Assembly: GCF_000353285.1 (NCBI RefSeq)
Contig: NZ_KB731325.1
Location: 448,381 to 512,380 of the forward strand
Direction: 5' to 3'
DNA: 64,000 nucleotides
DNA from: Leptolyngbya boryana PCC 6306
GTDB lineage: Bacteria; Cyanobacteriota; Cyanobacteriia; Leptolyngbyales; Leptolyngbyaceae
A program made the translations under genes and the position numbers. The notes under the pieces are model-generated. The model was not told the DNA's origin, made no database searches, and saw only the letters and a program-made list of their open reading frames with translations. This document shows, piece after piece, positions 62,810 to 64,000 of this stretch (the first letter of the stretch is position 1; each line of letters starts with the position of its first letter).

Positions 62810-64000
62810 TTAGGGTGAATGCGCCAAGATAATCTTTCTGACAACTGGAGCTAAATTAAAAACAAACTCAGTTTCACTATCAGATTCAATCTCTCGTCGC
62901 TCCACTAAACAAAGTTCGACAAGACGAGTTAGAGACTTAATCAGGGTTGATCGTGATTTCACAACACCATATAGTTCAGAGAGTTGAACAGGCGCATTTT
63001 GAGTCGCGAGATCAAGCAACACAATGCGATCGCTCTCGCTCAATTGGTGAATTTGCTCCAAATACAATCTAGATGCCTCATCTGGGACAATGATCGTGCC
63101 GCATCGTAGGAAGTGACGGACTTTGCCTCCAAAACAAGTCTGAATATACCGACTAATTTGCATTAATAGTCCAGGATTACCCTGATACATTTCAATCAAT
63201 GCATTCCAGCTTGACTGATCTTTCAGTTGGTGACTGGCTAAAATCTTTTCAGCCGCTTCAGATGCAAGCCCTGAGAGCATCATTTCCTGTGCAGAGCGCT
63301 TAGAATGGCTGAGTCGAACAATCTGGTTAAATCGTTGCCGACTGAGCAATAATAAACAACTCTGGTGATGTTGCTCGGCAATGTAGCGGATGAATTGATT
63401 GTAATCTTGCAAATCACCGTAAGTATTGAGGGCTGAGATTGCGGTCGTTTGAATAATAGATTCAGCGCTATCTAGCACAATTAAGCATCGCTGTTGCTGA
63501 AGTAGCGTCATCAGGAAATTAAGTTTTTCAGCAAATGATGTGAATAGTTTTGATGGAGTTTGGTGAAATGCACGAATGAGATCATCTACAAGTAACTCTG
63601 GAGTTGGTGCGTGGATAAGCGATCGCCAAATCACCGCATCAAACTGATTTTGTCCAAACGACTGCACCCAATGGGACGCGAGCGATGTTTTTCCGACTCC
63701 AATCGCTCCAACTAGCGATACACACTGGTAATTTGAAAGTAAATCTGATAACTCTGCAAGTTCGGTATTGCGTCCATAAATCTGTGCGAGAGTGTCTGCG
63801 TGCTGAACTGCGATCGTATCTGATGATTCAAGCTTAAGCTGCACTCTAATCTGATTCGCATCAGTATCTCCAGATAAGTTAAATTGTTCGGCAAGATAAT
63901 TGATAAACCTTTCAAAGCTGGATTTATTAATAGGTTGACTAAAGACATTCTGAAAAGCGTTGGATAAGTCTTGCCACAGTCGAGGGCCAACTTGTCCGCG
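62810..64000 (-). CDS. NB-ARC-type NTPase with effector-associated N-terminal domain (5' end outside window)
   Basis: The frame is open to base 64000, so the start lies beyond the window; the 344-codon stretch from a GTG at 63844 is internal. The visible N-terminal part (RLWQDLSNAFQNVFSQ, FERFINYLAEQFNL) resembles the vMAP-like domain used by cyanobacterial NTPases to recruit effectors. The NTPase has YGRNTELAELSDLL, P-loop VGAIGVGKTSLASHW and Walker B RCLIVLDSAESI, then a winged-helix region near the end (LLDLATQNAPVQLSELYGVVKSRSTLIKSLTRLVELCLVE). No long repeat sensor follows, so this is a short member. With the kinase downstream it may form a signalling or conflict-response pair. Confidence 0.78.
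   Translation of the reverse strand, partial: RGQVGPRLWQDLSNAFQNVFSQPINKSSFERFINYLAEQFNLSGDTDANQIRVQLKLESSDTIAVQHADTLAQIYGRNTELAELSDLLSNYQCVSLVGAIGVGKTSLASHWVQSFGQNQFDAVIWRSLIHAPTPELLVDDLIRAFHQTPSKLFTSFAEKLNFLMTLLQQQRCLIVLDSAESIIQTTAISALNTYGDLQDYNQFIRYIAEQHHQSCLLLLSRQRFNQIVRLSHSKRSAQEMMLSGLASEAAEKILASHQLKDQSSWNALIEMYQGNPGLLMQISRYIQTCFGGKVRHFLRCGTIIVPDEASRLYLEQIHQLSESDRIVLLDLATQNAPVQLSELYGVVKSRSTLIKSLTRLVELCLVERREIESDSETEFVFNLAPVVRKIILAHSP

Noticed and set aside
1-64000. Many GCGATCGC octamers as regulatory sites
   Set aside because: HIP1 is a genome-wide cyanobacterial repeat; only its absence at 45.1-49.3 kb is informative.

Overview
The window reads as part of a large plasmid (or an integrated plasmid-like region) of a filamentous cyanobacterium, probably Leptolyngbya-like. 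The grounds are the many GCGATCGC (HIP1) octamers, families that are largely cyanobacterial (XisH/XisI, DUF1822, DUF3102, CYP110-like P450, cyanobacterial Rpn-like nuclease, TPS-CHAT cluster), a CyRepA1-type plasmid replication protein and a type IV secretion operon. No rRNA, tRNA or core housekeeping gene is visible. All names come from reading motifs by eye; no database search was possible.

Layout. 1-8540 (minus): a conjugation/T4SS operon in the order VirB2-like, VirB4/TraC ATPase, VirB5-like, VirB6/TrbL-like, TraE/VirB8-like, VirB10/TraB-like, TraK/VirB9-like (the last runs off the left edge). No relaxase or coupling protein is inside the window. 8925-12106 (plus): Rpn-like nuclease, peptidase E, an unknown protein. 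12253-18616 (minus): one very large nuclease-NTPase gene of defence type, cut in two by a 1,009-bp IS5-type element; removing the element and one 3-bp target duplicate restores the frame exactly (about 1,783 residues). 19196-23715 (plus): a plasmid regulator with a good promoter, a leader rich in inverted repeats, and the CyRepA1-like replication gene. 24083-24498 (minus): xisH (one-base frameshift) and xisI.

24649-43096 is an envelope/secretion region. On the plus strand lie a parvulin, a cNMP-domain ABC exporter and an HlyD adaptor, followed by a DUF1822 protein. On the minus strand, a tight gene row encodes an RTX protein, a CHRD protein, a Ser/Thr kinase with WD40 repeats, a membrane 4Fe-4S protein and a fused FHA-ferredoxin reductase-ferredoxin. 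The likely logic is that the type I exporter secretes the RTX/CHRD proteins, and the kinase signals through the FHA domain to a redox chain. A 924-residue protein follows, with a possible decayed RNA-polymerase-type barrel motif; two copies of an inverted repeat with a fixed 16-bp spacer stand before it, and a third stands before xisH.

43085-50375: an XRE regulator, a DUF3102 protein, then an AT-rich, HIP1-free island (about 45.1-49.3 kb) with two envelope proteins, a TIR-domain protein and a RipA-like membrane protein, which is a candidate immune module. A nucleotidyltransferase pair follows, bracketed by two copies of the tail of a PAS gene. 50327-60931: PAS sensor, P450, and a two-partner secretion cluster with a CHAT protease. 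61081-64000 (minus): a zinc-ribbon Ser/Thr kinase with TPRs and an NB-ARC-type NTPase that runs off the right edge.

The strongest leads are the IS-split nuclease-NTPase, the TIR/RipA island, the kinase-Fe/S-FHA/reductase row coupled to type I secretion, and two sets of spaced palindromic operators.
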